64,000 nucleotides of DNA from positions 816,286-880,285 of the forward strand of contig NZ_NRQY01000001.1 in NCBI RefSeq assembly GCF_003996855.1, in the 5' to 3' direction. Source of the stretch: Morganella morganii. Its GTDB lineage: Bacteria; Pseudomonadota; Gammaproteobacteria; Enterobacterales; Enterobacteriaceae. Shown here one piece after another: positions 30,188 through 39,313 of the stretch; the first letter of the stretch is position 1; the number at the start of each line of letters is the position of its first letter. Below the pieces are notes generated by a model, which saw nothing but the letters and a program-made list of their open reading frames with translations, was not told the DNA's origin and did no database searches. The position numbers and the translations under genes are program-made.

Positions 30188-31051
30188 ATGTTTTTTTCAA
30201 GGAAGTTAGAGGCCTTTATGGCTGTTGTTGAATACGGCTCGCTCAGCAAGGCAGCAAAAGTGATGAACAGGACAACACCACCGGTGGCTAAGTCTATCAA
30301 GGATTTTGAGATTTCCCTGGGCAAGCGTTTATTTAAACGTGAAAAATTCGGTATGAGCCTGACGCGTGAAGGTATGGAGCTGTACAATGACCTTAAAGAT
30401 CTCTATATGCAGGAAAAAGAGATTACTAAAAAACATATCAGCGGAACGATATGTAATAAGGTGAATATATTTTATGACTGGGGGAAAAGTAAATATATCG
30501 GTGCGTTATACCGGGCGGCATTCAAAGCCGGTATACAAATTAATATATTCCGTTTCCATTATGATTGTATTGATGAAATAAATGATTTTGAGGGAAACAC
30601 GCTGATACTTTCCTCAGAACAGGTGATCAGTGAACGTTTTACACTGCTGCGCAATTTACCACAGGGGCAGATCGGAATTTGCTGCCGCCGTTCACTGTTT
30701 CAGGCCTGTGATAATAATTTGCAGACATTATTATCCTGCTGTGTCTGGTTATGTGAACCGTTGTTGTATGAAAGCCCGCTGCTGAAAATATTATTGCAGC
30801 AGCATGATGAGCAGAGTAAACACGAACATGTGCATCTCATTGATAATTTGAACAGTTATCTTCATTTGCTGATTGACGGGGATTATCTCTGCTTTATAGA
30901 TGAGCCGCCGAAAACACTACCGAACAGCGATGAGCTCATTTTCCTGCCACTGTCGCAGAGTGAGGCAGAAAACCATTGTTATCTGTATAAATCGAAGTCA
31001 CATGCGAGTGTGCTGAATAAAGTTATGGATTGTATCGAGAATATGAAATAA
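30188..31051 (+). CDS. LysR-type transcriptional regulator, orphan
   Basis: Residues 1-60 form a LysR winged helix (LEAFMAVVEYGSLSKAAKVMNRTTPPVAKSIKDFE, then LGKRLFKREKFGMSLTREG). The remaining 225 residues should be the periplasmic-binding-protein-like effector domain, but it is divergent and cysteine-rich (ICCRRSLF, LLSCCVWLCE). Codon and base composition are more AT-rich than the neighbours. No divergent target gene is present, unlike most LysR loci; the upstream gene is xthA beyond an AT-rich gap and the downstream one is tRNA-Tyr. Ligand and targets cannot be inferred. The contrast suggests acquired DNA. Confidence 0.82.
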   Translation: MFFSRKLEAFMAVVEYGSLSKAAKVMNRTTPPVAKSIKDFEISLGKRLFKREKFGMSLTREGMELYNDLKDLYMQEKEITKKHISGTICNKVNIFYDWGKSKYIGALYRAAFKAGIQINIFRFHYDCIDEINDFEGNTLILSSEQVISERFTLLRNLPQGQIGICCRRSLFQACDNNLQTLLSCCVWLCEPLLYESPLLKILLQQHDEQSKHEHVHLIDNLNSYLHLLIDGDYLCFIDEPPKTLPNSDELIFLPLSQSEAENHCYLYKSKSHASVLNKVMDCIENMK

Positions 31052-31067
31052 CAGGAGAGAAGAGAGA

Positions 31068-31152
<85 letters not shown>

Positions 31153-31310
31153 AAAAATCAAATTGTCTGTCCGTTCAGCTGTTGCCTTGGGACGGGCTGC
31201 ATAATAGCAAATATGCGGGCGCTGTAAAGTAAAAAAAGAGAAAAAATGTGTGGCCGTTGTTTTTTTGCCCGAAGTGCACGTTATCCGTGCAACTTCAGGC
31301 AATTAAGCCG

Positions 31311-32159
31311 TTATAAAATGACAGTACGGTTACCGTAAACGAAGACCCGCTGTGTCAGTACACGGCCCAGGGCATGGCTGAGTACATTTTTTTCGACATC
31401 ACGGCCTGCCATGACCATGTCATCGGCGCTGTAGGTGTGGTCGACGTTAATCACGCTCTGATGAATGATCGGGCCTTCGTCGAGGTTATCATTCACATAG
31501 TGTGCAGTGGCACCGATAATCTTCACGCCGCGCTCATAAGCCTGATGATAAGGCCGCGCGCCGATAAAGGCCGGCAGGAAGGAGTGATGGATGTTGATAA
31601 TCTGGTTCGGGTAGTGCTGCACAAACGCCGGGGTCAGCACGCGCATGTATTTTGCGAGCACCACGTAATCCGGCTGATACTGATCAATCTGCTGAATGAT
31701 CTGCATATCATGCTGCTCACGGGTTAACCCGTCGTGGCTGATATGGTGGAACGGAATACCAAATTGAGTAACCAGGTGAGATAACACGTCGTGATTGCCG
31801 ATAACAGCCGCAATGTCGACATCCAGACCGCCGTAGGCACTTTTCATCAGGATATCACCCAGACAGTGTGCTTCTTTGGTCACCATAATAACAATACGGC
31901 GGCGTCCGGCAGTGGTCAATTCGCGGGTAGAGCCTTTCGGCAGGGCATCATCCAGGTCGGCCAGCAGGGTTTCATCGTTAAAAATCCCTTCCAGCTCAGT
32001 GCGCATAAAAAAGCGCCCGGTGCGGTGATCAACGAATTCATTATTCTGGATAATATTCAGCTGATGCTTGTAACAAATATTGGTGATCTTGGCGATAAGG
32101 CCTTTTGCGTCAGGGCAAATGGTTCGCAGAATTTTTTTCTGACTCGTCTGGTGTTGCAT
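31311..32159 (-). CDS. purU: PurU, formyltetrahydrofolate deformylase
   Basis: The 282-residue protein has an N-terminal ACT domain (residues 8-85, ICPDAKGLIAKITNICY) and a C-terminal formyltransferase-like domain with NIHHSFLPAFIGARPYHQA and the catalytic Asp in the DEGPIIHQ region. It hydrolyses 10-formyl-THF to THF and formate, balancing one-carbon pools and supplying formate for purine synthesis. The ACT domain senses methionine and glycine in E. coli. Confidence 0.96.
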   Translation of the reverse strand: MQHQTSQKKILRTICPDAKGLIAKITNICYKHQLNIIQNNEFVDHRTGRFFMRTELEGIFNDETLLADLDDALPKGSTRELTTAGRRRIVIMVTKEAHCLGDILMKSAYGGLDVDIAAVIGNHDVLSHLVTQFGIPFHHISHDGLTREQHDMQIIQQIDQYQPDYVVLAKYMRVLTPAFVQHYPNQIINIHHSFLPAFIGARPYHQAYERGVKIIGATAHYVNDNLDEGPIIHQSVINVDHTYSADDMVMAGRDVEKNVLSHALGRVLTQRVFVYGNRTVIL

Positions 32160-32224
32160 GGAAGGTGTGGATCCTTAATAACTGATGTCGGTGATGTTTG
32201 TTTACAGGAGGTGCCTGTCCGGTG

Positions 32225-32701
32225 TCAGGCACAGCATTTTTTATATTTTTTTCCGGAGCCGCAGGGGCAGGGATCATTACGGCCGGTCTGAGGTTTAACG
32301 CCGTCGAGATACATCCAGGTGCCGTCAGTCAGGCGAAAACGGGAACGTTCGTGAATGAATTGTTTATCTTCGGACTTTTTATCAATAAAGCAAGCACAAA
32401 ATTCAACGAAAGCCTCGTCCGGTGCGGTGCCCGGCTGAAAATCAATGACATTCAGCCCCAGCCATTCCGTTTCACCGAACCCGGCGATCAGCTCTGCCCG
32501 CAGTGCTTCCGCACGTTCCGGCGGATACCATGTCCGGATCAGGTGATCGGCATTATGTGTGACAAACGCACTGTAACGTGAACGCATCAGTGCGCGCGCA
32601 TCCGGTGCGGTTTGTGCGCCGGAAAGATAAGGCTGACAACACTGTGCGAATGTATCTCCGCTGCCGCACGGACAGGGGGCGGTATCTGTAAAATGAGACA
32701 T
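32225..32701 (-). CDS. ychJ: YchJ, UPF0225 protein with two SEC-C motifs
   Basis: The start is set at MSHF (32701). The 158-residue protein carries [13 protein letters not shown] near the N-terminus and [13 protein letters not shown] at the C-terminus, both SEC-C zinc motifs as in SecA. Between them is an NTF2-like YchJ domain ([27 protein letters not shown]). Function unknown. It is divergent from rssB; no rssA lies between, unlike E. coli. Confidence 0.93.
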   Translation of the reverse strand: MSHFTDTAPCPCGSGDTFAQCCQPYLSGAQTAPDARALMRSRYSAFVTHNADHLIRTWYPPERAEALRAELIAGFGETEWLGLNVIDFQPGTAPDEAFVEFCACFIDKKSEDKQFIHERSRFRLTDGTWMYLDGVKPQTGRNDPCPCGSGKKYKKCCA

Positions 32702-32867
32702 AATTATCAAATAATGTGTTCAGGGTAAATAATCGTAAGGAACAGGGCTCAGATGCTACCGGAAATACAGATCACACGCTATCCTTAATCACAGCAGCAG
32801 TGCGGAGCAGCGTTATCACCGGTGTCCGGGCATGCTGTGTTGTGAGACCGGGCAGAAAGGGGATGCG

Positions 32868-33896
32868 ATGAAACAAGCACTGGACGGAAAACGACTGTTA
32901 GTCATCGATGACGACCCGGTATTCAATATGACGCTGTCATCGTATTTGCGTCTTCTCGGCGCGACAGTGCTGTCTGCCGGTGACGGAGCCCGTGCATGGG
33001 AATGTATAGAAGGGGGCTTTCAGCCGGAACTGATTTTCTGCGACCTGAATATGCCGGTGATGACCGGTGCGGAATTTATCGCCCGGCTACAGTCGGATTT
33101 ACCGGCGATTCCGGTAATCGTTATTTCCGCGACACAAAAAATGTCCGATATCGACGAAGTGCTGCGTCTGGGGGCAAAAGATGTTCTGTTAAAGCCGCTG
33201 AGCAGACTGGAAGAAGTAAAAAAATTGTGTCTGTCACATTTGTACCCGTCATTTTTCTCGCCGGGGGTGCTGGAAAATAACGATTTGTCCGGGATTTGGG
33301 CGCAATTACAGCATAATGCGGATGATGTTTTACGTTTATTAAAACAACTGAATCCGCCGCCGAGCCAGGTGCTGGCAAATTATCAGATTCGTTATGCGCA
33401 ATTATCCGATACCTGCCGGGCCGGGCTGGTATTTGACGTGGCTGAATTTTCTGACAATGAAGTGGCGTTTTATTGCCTTGATATCAGCCGGAATACCGGC
33501 AACGGTCCGCTGATGGCGATGTTAATCCGCGTGATCTTTAATGATTTGCTTAAACGTTATATTCATAATCACCACCGGAAATTACCGAGTATGACCGCCA
33601 TCTTAAATAAGCTGAACCGGTTATTGCAGGAGGCGGGTATTCCGGGACAGCTGCCGCTGCTGCTGGGGTATTACCACACACGGCGTAAGTCGGTGTTATT
33701 ATCCAGCGCCGGTATCAGTGCGGAATTACGCTCTGACAATCATGTTATCCGTATTAACCGGGGGATTCCGCTGGGTACACTCTCTTCCGTTTATTCCAGT
33801 CAGATAAGTGAATTCAGCCGCCATCTGCAATGCCGGATCTGGAACAGCAGCAGCCAGATTAAATTAAGCCTGACCCCCGGGCCGCACTGGGGATAA
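32868..33896 (+). CDS. rssB: RssB (Hnr), RpoS adaptor and response regulator
   Basis: ATG 32868 follows AAAGGGGATGCG. The 342-residue protein has a receiver domain (LLVIDDDPVF; phosphorylated Asp in LIFCDLNMPVMTG; Lys in DVLLKPL) and a degenerate PP2C-like output domain. RssB delivers the stationary-phase sigma factor RpoS to ClpXP. The usual partner gene rssA is absent upstream. galU follows on the same strand. Confidence 0.93.
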   Translation: MKQALDGKRLLVIDDDPVFNMTLSSYLRLLGATVLSAGDGARAWECIEGGFQPELIFCDLNMPVMTGAEFIARLQSDLPAIPVIVISATQKMSDIDEVLRLGAKDVLLKPLSRLEEVKKLCLSHLYPSFFSPGVLENNDLSGIWAQLQHNADDVLRLLKQLNPPPSQVLANYQIRYAQLSDTCRAGLVFDVAEFSDNEVAFYCLDISRNTGNGPLMAMLIRVIFNDLLKRYIHNHHRKLPSMTAILNKLNRLLQEAGIPGQLPLLLGYYHTRRKSVLLSSAGISAELRSDNHVIRINRGIPLGTLSSVYSSQISEFSRHLQCRIWNSSSQIKLSLTPGPHWG

Positions 33897-34059
33897 TTGC
33901 CCGGCTTTACCAACCCGTTCAGATATTAAACATCTCTTAACACTAAACCGCATTTACGCGGCTCAGAGTATTTATCCCGGAAAATTAGCTGGTATACTCA
34001 GACTCATTATTTTTTATAAATCGCGTATTTATTCTGTTTATGCGCATTGAGGATGATGT

Positions 34060-34965
34060 ATGTCAGTGCAGAAAAATAAAGTACACAAGGCTGTGATCCC
34101 GGTTGCAGGATTAGGAACACGTATGCTTCCGGCCACAAAAGCGATTCCGAAAGAAATGCTGCCGCTGGTGGATAAACCGCTTATTCAGTATGTGGTTAAT
34201 GAATGTATCGCAGCGGGGATCACCGAAATTATTTTAGTGACCCACTCATCAAAGAACTCCATTGAAAACCATTTCGATACCAGTTTTGAACTGAAAGCCA
34301 TCCTGGAAAAACGCGTTAAACGCCAGTTGCTGGAAGAAGTTCAGTCAATCTGCCCGCGTCACGTTACTATTATGCAGACACGGCAGGGTATCGCCAAAGG
34401 GCTCGGCCACGCTGTATTATGTGCGAAACCGATGATTGGTGATGAACCGTTTGCGGTGGTATTACCGGATGTCATCATTGATGAATACAGCACTGACCTG
34501 ACAAAGTTTAACCTCAGAGAAATGATTGCACGTTATGAAGAGCACGGTGCAAGCCAGGTGATGGTCGATCCTGTTCCGCAGGAAATGGTGGCAAATTACG
34601 GGGTGGTGGATTGCCACGGTGAAAGCCTTGCAGCAGGTGAAAGCAAACCGATGTTTGCGGTGGTGGAAAAACCGGAACCGGCCAAAGCACCGTCAAACAT
34701 GTCTATCGTCGGCCGCTATGTGTTGTCTCAGGATATCTGGCCGCTGCTGGGGAAAACCGCGCCGGGTGCCGGTGATGAGATCCAGCTGACCGATGCGATT
34801 GCCATGCTGATTGAAAAAAATCCGGTGGAGGCGTACCGTCTGGTAGGCCGCAGTCATGACTGTGGTGACAAAATGGGCTATATGAAGGCCTTTGTCGAAT
34901 ACAGCATGCGTCATAAGCACCTGGGCCGTGAATTCTCAGACTGGCTGAAAACATTACAGAATTAA
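34060..34965 (+). CDS. galU: GalU, UTP-glucose-1-phosphate uridylyltransferase
   Basis: The 301-residue nucleotidyltransferase has the signature [20 protein letters not shown], the active-site [11 protein letters not shown] and VVEKPEP. It makes UDP-glucose, the substrate of the next gene. The ATG follows GAGGATGATGT. It is followed 22 bases later by ugd and then an epimerase, forming a UDP-sugar operon. Confidence 0.97.
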   Translation: MSVQKNKVHKAVIPVAGLGTRMLPATKAIPKEMLPLVDKPLIQYVVNECIAAGITEIILVTHSSKNSIENHFDTSFELKAILEKRVKRQLLEEVQSICPRHVTIMQTRQGIAKGLGHAVLCAKPMIGDEPFAVVLPDVIIDEYSTDLTKFNLREMIARYEEHGASQVMVDPVPQEMVANYGVVDCHGESLAAGESKPMFAVVEKPEPAKAPSNMSIVGRYVLSQDIWPLLGKTAPGAGDEIQLTDAIAMLIEKNPVEAYRLVGRSHDCGDKMGYMKAFVEYSMRHKHLGREFSDWLKTLQN

Positions 34966-34987
34966 TAATTGTTGCAATAGGTGAACT

Positions 34988-36331
34988 ATGAAAGTAACCG
35001 TATTTGGAATCGGATATGTCGGTCTGGTGCAGGCGACAGTACTGGCGGAAGTCGGTCATGATGTGATGTGTGTCGATGTTGATGCAAAAAAAGTGGAAAA
35101 CCTGAAAAACGGTGTTATCCCGATTTTTGAACCGGGTCTGGCACCGCTGGTAAAGAAAAACTATGAAGAAGGCCGTTTAAGCTTCACCACGGATGCGGCA
35201 CTGGGTGTGGCACACGGTACACTGCAATTCATCGCGGTCGGTACACCACCGGATGAAGACGGTTCTGCGGATCTGCAATATGTGACAGCGGTTGCCCGTA
35301 CCATTGCGAAGTACATGCAGGACTACAAAGTGGTTATTGACAAATCTACTGTACCGGTCGGTACTGCGGATAAAGTGAATTCCACCATTAAAGCTGCACT
35401 GGCTGAACGCGGTGCGGATATTGCCTATGATGTGGTGTCCAATCCGGAATTTCTGAAGGAAGGGGCGGCAGTCGCTGACTGTATGCGTCCTGAGCGTATT
35501 GTTATCGGTTGTGATAATGATCGTGTTATCGATATTATCCGTGAACTGTATGAGCCGTTTAACCGCAATCACGACCGGATGATTGTGATGGATATCCGTA
35601 GTGCAGAGCTGACAAAATACGCGGCAAACTGCATGCTGGCGACGAAAATCAGCTTTATGAACGAAATCTCCAATCTGGCGGAAATGCTGGGTGCGGACAT
35701 TGAAAATGTGCGTCAGGGGATCGGTTCTGACTCCCGCATCGGTTATCACTTTATTTATCCGGGCTGCGGCTACGGCGGTTCCTGCTTCCCGAAAGATGTG
35801 CAGGCACTGATCCGCACCGCAGAGCATATCGGCTTCACCCCGCGCATTTTACGTGCGGTCGAAGAAGTGAACGAACAGCAGAAATATAAACTGCCGTCCT
35901 TTATCAAACGTCATTTCGGTGAAAACCTTAAGGGTAAAACCTTCGCGGTATGGGGTCTTTCCTTTAAACCGAATACGGATGATATGCGCGAAGCCTCCAG
36001 CCGTATCCTGTTACAGGAATTATGGGTCGCGGGTGCCAACATTCAGGCGTATGACCCGGAAGCCATGCAGGAAGCACAGCGTATTTTCGGGCAGCGTGAT
36101 GATCTGGCGCTGATGGGCACCAAAGAAGCGGCACTGCACAATGCGGATGCACTGGTTATCTGTACGGAATGGCAGAGTTTCCGTGCGCCGGACTTCGATG
36201 TCATCAAAGCAGGCCTGAAAACCCCGGTTATTTTTGACGGACGTAACCTTTATGACCCGGAACGCTTAGAAAATCGCGGCTTTATCTATTATGGTATAGG
36301 CCGTGGTGCTTCCATTAATCCGGTAATCTGA
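34988..36331 (+). CDS. ugd: UDP-glucose 6-dehydrogenase
   Basis: The 447-residue enzyme has the N-terminal NAD site [18 protein letters not shown], the catalytic cysteine in [16 protein letters not shown] and a C-terminal UDP-binding domain ([15 protein letters not shown]). It oxidises UDP-glucose twice to UDP-glucuronate. The 447-residue size matches the longer UGD class rather than the 388-residue E. coli enzyme. It sits between galU and a UDP-glucuronate epimerase, so carbon flow is glucose-1-P to UDP-Glc to UDP-GlcA to UDP-GalA. UDP-glucuronate also feeds Ara4N lipid A modification. Confidence 0.95.
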   Translation: MKVTVFGIGYVGLVQATVLAEVGHDVMCVDVDAKKVENLKNGVIPIFEPGLAPLVKKNYEEGRLSFTTDAALGVAHGTLQFIAVGTPPDEDGSADLQYVTAVARTIAKYMQDYKVVIDKSTVPVGTADKVNSTIKAALAERGADIAYDVVSNPEFLKEGAAVADCMRPERIVIGCDNDRVIDIIRELYEPFNRNHDRMIVMDIRSAELTKYAANCMLATKISFMNEISNLAEMLGADIENVRQGIGSDSRIGYHFIYPGCGYGGSCFPKDVQALIRTAEHIGFTPRILRAVEEVNEQQKYKLPSFIKRHFGENLKGKTFAVWGLSFKPNTDDMREASSRILLQELWVAGANIQAYDPEAMQEAQRIFGQRDDLALMGTKEAALHNADALVICTEWQSFRAPDFDVIKAGLKTPVIFDGRNLYDPERLENRGFIYYGIGRGASINPVI

Positions 36332-36333
36332 AT

Positions 36334-37350
36334 ATGAAAATACTTGTAACCGGCGCGGCCGGTTTTATTGGCTATCATGTCTCGCAGCGCCTGCTTGAGC
36401 AGGGGCACGAGGTTGTCGGTGCCGACAACCTGAATGACTATTATGATGTTAATCTCAAGCAGGCCCGTCTTGACCTGTTATTACCGCATCCGCAATTTCA
36501 GTTTTTTAAAATGGATTTGTCGGAAAAAGCGGCAGTCAGTGAATTGTTTGCCGCCCGGCAATTTGAACGGGTAATCCACCTTGCGGCACAGCCGGGTGTG
36601 CGTTACTCGATTCAGAACCCGATGGCGTATATTGACGCGAATATTCTGGGGCATATGAATATTCTGGAAGGGTGCCGTCATAATAACGTGGGGCATCTGA
36701 TTTATTCCTCCTCAAGTTCGGTGTATGGTCTGAACCGCAAACAGCCGTTCTCTGCCGAGGATGATGTGGATCATCCGGTTTCGTTATATGCGGCAACGAA
36801 AAAAGCCAATGAATTAATGTCCCACAGTTATTCGCATCTCTATCAGTTACCGACGACCGGTCTGCGCTTCTTTACCGTCTACGGCCCGTGGGGACGTCCG
36901 GATATGGCATTATTTAAGTTTGTTAAAGCCATGCTGGACGGTAAACCTATCGATGTTTACAACCACGGTAATATGGTGCGCGATTTCACTTATGTTGGTG
37001 ATATTGCAGAAGCAGTGGTTCGCCTGGTGAATGTGATTCCGGCAGCAGACAGCGACTGGACGGTGGAAGAAGGGCTGAAATCAGCCAGTTCTGCGCCGTA
37101 CAAGATCTATAATGTCGGTAACGGGCAGCCAACCAGACTGGGTGATTTTATTCAGGCAATTGAAACGGCACTGGATATTAAAGCCAACAAACATTATATG
37201 GATATGCAGGATGGTGATGTGTTATCCACCTGCGCGGATTCCGGCGAGCTGTATAAAACGATTGGTTTCTCACCGGATACACCGGTTATTTACGGCGTAC
37301 AGCAGTTTGTTGACTGGTATATGTCGTTTTATCACGGTAAAAATAAATAA
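36334..37350 (+). CDS. NAD-dependent epimerase, probable UDP-glucuronate 4-epimerase
   Basis: The 338-residue short-chain dehydrogenase-type epimerase has the GAAGFIGYHVSQRL Rossmann motif, SSSSVYG, catalytic YAATKKANE (Tyr and Lys) and the RFFTVYGPWGRPDMAL signature of UDP-glucuronate 4-epimerases. It would make UDP-galacturonate, a precursor of acidic LPS or capsule. Its ATG is 2 bases after the ugd stop, so the two are translationally coupled. UDP-glucose epimerase activity is less likely. Confidence 0.92.
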   Translation: MKILVTGAAGFIGYHVSQRLLEQGHEVVGADNLNDYYDVNLKQARLDLLLPHPQFQFFKMDLSEKAAVSELFAARQFERVIHLAAQPGVRYSIQNPMAYIDANILGHMNILEGCRHNNVGHLIYSSSSSVYGLNRKQPFSAEDDVDHPVSLYAATKKANELMSHSYSHLYQLPTTGLRFFTVYGPWGRPDMALFKFVKAMLDGKPIDVYNHGNMVRDFTYVGDIAEAVVRLVNVIPAADSDWTVEEGLKSASSAPYKIYNVGNGQPTRLGDFIQAIETALDIKANKHYMDMQDGDVLSTCADSGELYKTIGFSPDTPVIYGVQQFVDWYMSFYHGKNK

Positions 37351-37369
37351 CAGTAACGATTATAAGTAT

Positions 37370-37398
37370 AAAAAAGGAGGCGAAAGCCTCCTTTTCTC
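37370..37398 (+). terminator. Terminator of the galU operon
   Basis: AAAAGGAGGC (37372-37381), GAAA loop, GCCTCCTTTT (37386-37395). Perfect 10-bp stem. Confidence 0.92.
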
Positions 37399-37416
37399 TG
37401 TCCGCGGACAGCAAGA

Positions 37417-37448
37417 TATAAAAAAGCCCTTCAGAGAAGGGCTTTTTC
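37417..37448 (-). terminator. Terminator of hns
   Basis: AAAAAGCCCTTC (37421-37432) pairs with GAAGGGCTTTTT (37436-37447) over AGA. It lies back-to-back with the galU operon terminator and serves hns on the minus strand. Confidence 0.88.
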
Positions 37449-37463
37449 GTCAGATGTTATCAC

Positions 37464-37874
37464 TTATTTGATCAGGAAATGATCCAGTGATTTATCTTCG
37501 CTGTCGATAGCCTGTTTGATTACAGCCGGTGTACGACCCTGGCCGGTCCAGGTTTTCTTTTCACCGTTTTCATCGATATATTCATATTTGGCCGGACGTT
37601 GGGCACGCTTGGATTTGCGGGTTGTTTTGCCTGTACCCATAGACTGAATTAATTCTTCCGGATTGATATTCTGCTTTTCAAGCAGCTGACGGAATTCTTC
37701 TAATTTACGGGTGCGCTCTTCCTCTTTAGCCTGAGCCTGAGATTCTTCCAGACGACGTTCTTCAACAACAGAAGTCAGCTTTTCCAGAATTTCTTCTAAA
37801 ACTTCTAAGCTGGATTCTCTCGCCTGAGCGCGAAGAGTACGGATATTATTAAATGGCTTCAAAGATTCACTCAT
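37464..37874 (-). CDS. hns: H-NS nucleoid-associated protein
   Basis: The 136-residue protein has an N-terminal coiled-coil oligomerisation part (residues 1-80, rich in E, R and Q) and a C-terminal DNA-binding domain with [21 protein letters not shown], including the QGR AT-hook-like loop. H-NS silences AT-rich, often acquired, DNA. The gene order galU region-hns-tdk is conserved with E. coli. The long AT-rich upstream region fits autorepression. Confidence 0.97.
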   Translation of the reverse strand: MSESLKPFNNIRTLRAQARESSLEVLEEILEKLTSVVEERRLEESQAQAKEEERTRKLEEFRQLLEKQNINPEELIQSMGTGKTTRKSKRAQRPAKYEYIDENGEKKTWTGQGRTPAVIKQAIDSEDKSLDHFLIK

Positions 37875-38372
37875 AATCCTAGTCTCAAATTAAATGTTGG
37901 CTGATGTATAGTTAATAATAGATTGCTATTTAAAAATCCGCAATAGCAAATTTCAGGCTAAGGTTAAAACACATTTTTTTAAAAGCAATTATTTCTGAGG
38001 AATAATAAGGGTCTTTTGGGTTTTTCGTTTAAATTTGATAAGGGGACGGGGTGAAAATGCGTTGATGTTCAGCATCTTCATAAAAATTCTTCATAAATGA
38101 GGCAGGGAATACAAATTATATTTAACCTTATCTTATGTAAAGAAACGTTATTCTTCGGGACGGGTATAATGAAAAACAGGATAAAGCGAAGAATAGCTGA
38201 TAACAACAGTGAATATCCATCATGTAACCATGCCTTGTATGAATTTACGGTTGCGATGAACTCAGGATATTGAGCATGCGCTCACGGCATGTGTTAAATA
38301 CAGATTGCGCTGTTTTTAACACTAATGTGTTAGTATTGTCGCGGATCTTGAATGTGTAAGGGGAGAGAGCCG
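37875..38372. promoter_or_regulatory. hns-tdk divergent intergenic region
   Basis: These 498 bases separate divergent hns and tdk. They include an inverted repeat TTGCTATT...AATAGCAA (37923-37949) in the presumed hns leader, long A/T tracts near 37974-38040 that suit H-NS autorepression, and TAACAC-TAAT-GTGTTA (38316-38331) just before tdk. A 34-codon frame at 38169 has no ribosome binding site and I do not count it as a gene. Confidence 0.5.
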
Positions 38373-38965
38373 GTGGCTCAGCTTTATTTTTATTACTCCG
38401 CAATGAATGCGGGAAAATCGACAGCATTACTACAGTCGTCCTATAACTACAACGAACGCGGTATGCGCACACTGATATTTACGGCAGAGATAGATGACCG
38501 CTATGAACAGAGCAGGGTCACCTCACGTATCGGCCTGAGCGCGGATGCGCGGCTGAGACCGATATCAGCACGGTTATTATCCGTGAGCATCAGCAGGCGC
38601 CCGTACACTGCGTATTAATTGATGAATGCCAGTTTCTGACCAAAGCGCAGGTGGAGCAGTTGTGTTATATCGTCGATGACATTGATATCCCGGTTCTGTG
38701 TTACGGGTTGCGCACAGACTTTAAAGGTGAATTATTCAGCGGGAGTCATTATTTATTGGCGTGGGCGGACAAATTAGTTGAATTAAAAACAATTTGCTAT
38801 TGCGGGCGGAAAGCCAGCCGTGTTTTACGTTATGACGGTCAGGGCAGAGTGATGTCCGACGGGGCGCAAATTGATATCGGCGGTAATGAAAAATATGTAT
38901 CTGTCTGCCGCAAACATTACAATGAAGCGATACGCGAAGTAAAAGCAGCAGAATATCGGTCATAA
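38373..38965 (+). pseudogene. tdk: Thymidine kinase gene with a frameshift
   Basis: From GTG 38373 (after GGGGAGAG) the frame gives an E. coli-like Tdk N-terminus with P-loop SAMNAGKST, continuing to ...[11 protein letters not shown], then diverges and stops at 38616-38618. Homology resumes in the -1-shifted frame from about 38554 (ETDIST, then [49 protein letters not shown]). The join lies near 38550-38556 and is explained by a loss of 1, or 10, bases compared with relatives. As written, the enzyme that phosphorylates thymidine for salvage would lack its catalytic DECQF part and zinc site. It may be a real inactivation, which gives resistance to thymidine analogues, or an assembly error. Confidence 0.85.
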
Positions 38966-38992
38966 GTCAGGGAAGTCTCTCTGTTATACAAA

Positions 38993-39023
38993 AAGTGCCG
39001 GACGTCATTGTCCGGCTTTTTTA
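38993..39023 (+). terminator. Terminator of tdk
   Basis: GCCGGAC (38997-39003) and GTCCGGC (39010-39016) with T-run after. Confidence 0.85.
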
Positions 39024-39261
39024 TATCCGCAGCGGATGACCGGGGATATCAAAAACTCCGGGAACAGTTTCTGCCGTGAAAGTGATGAGGCGATATTTGA
39101 GTCAGCAGAGATAAAATACCGGTAAATACCCCCGCTGGTTGCAACAGTTTTGTGACAGGTATTAAGTGAAATATTAAAAACCGGTGTACCGGAAAACATG
39201 ATCAAAAGTGAACAGCTGTTAATATAAAGACAATTATTTAATTATTATTATGGGATAAATA

Positions 39262-39288
39262 TAAAAAAGCCCTCCGGAGAGGGCTTTG
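39262..39288 (-). terminator. Terminator of adhE
   Basis: On the minus strand AAAGCCCTC pairs with GAGGGCTTT (39266-39274 with 39279-39287) over a tetraloop, followed by T-run. Confidence 0.9.
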
Positions 39289-39313
39289 CGGTTATTAGTT
39301 ACCGGATTGATGA

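Larger units (their letters stand above)
38966..39313. other. Region between convergent tdk and adhE
   Basis: It holds the tdk terminator (38993-39023) and the adhE terminator (39262-39288). The 240 bases between have no credible gene or repeat that I can see. Confidence 0.5.

Noticed and set aside
31256..31300. Imperfect hairpin after tRNA-Tyr (GCCCGAAGTGCAC ... GTGCAACTTCAGGC)
   Set aside because: The T-run is on the wrong side for both plus-strand and minus-strand transcription, so it is not a standard terminator. It was not assigned a role.
38169..38273. 34-codon plus-strand frame upstream of tdk (MKNRIKRRIADNN...)
   Set aside because: No Shine-Dalgarno, no recognisable pattern, and it lies in a region that looks regulatory.
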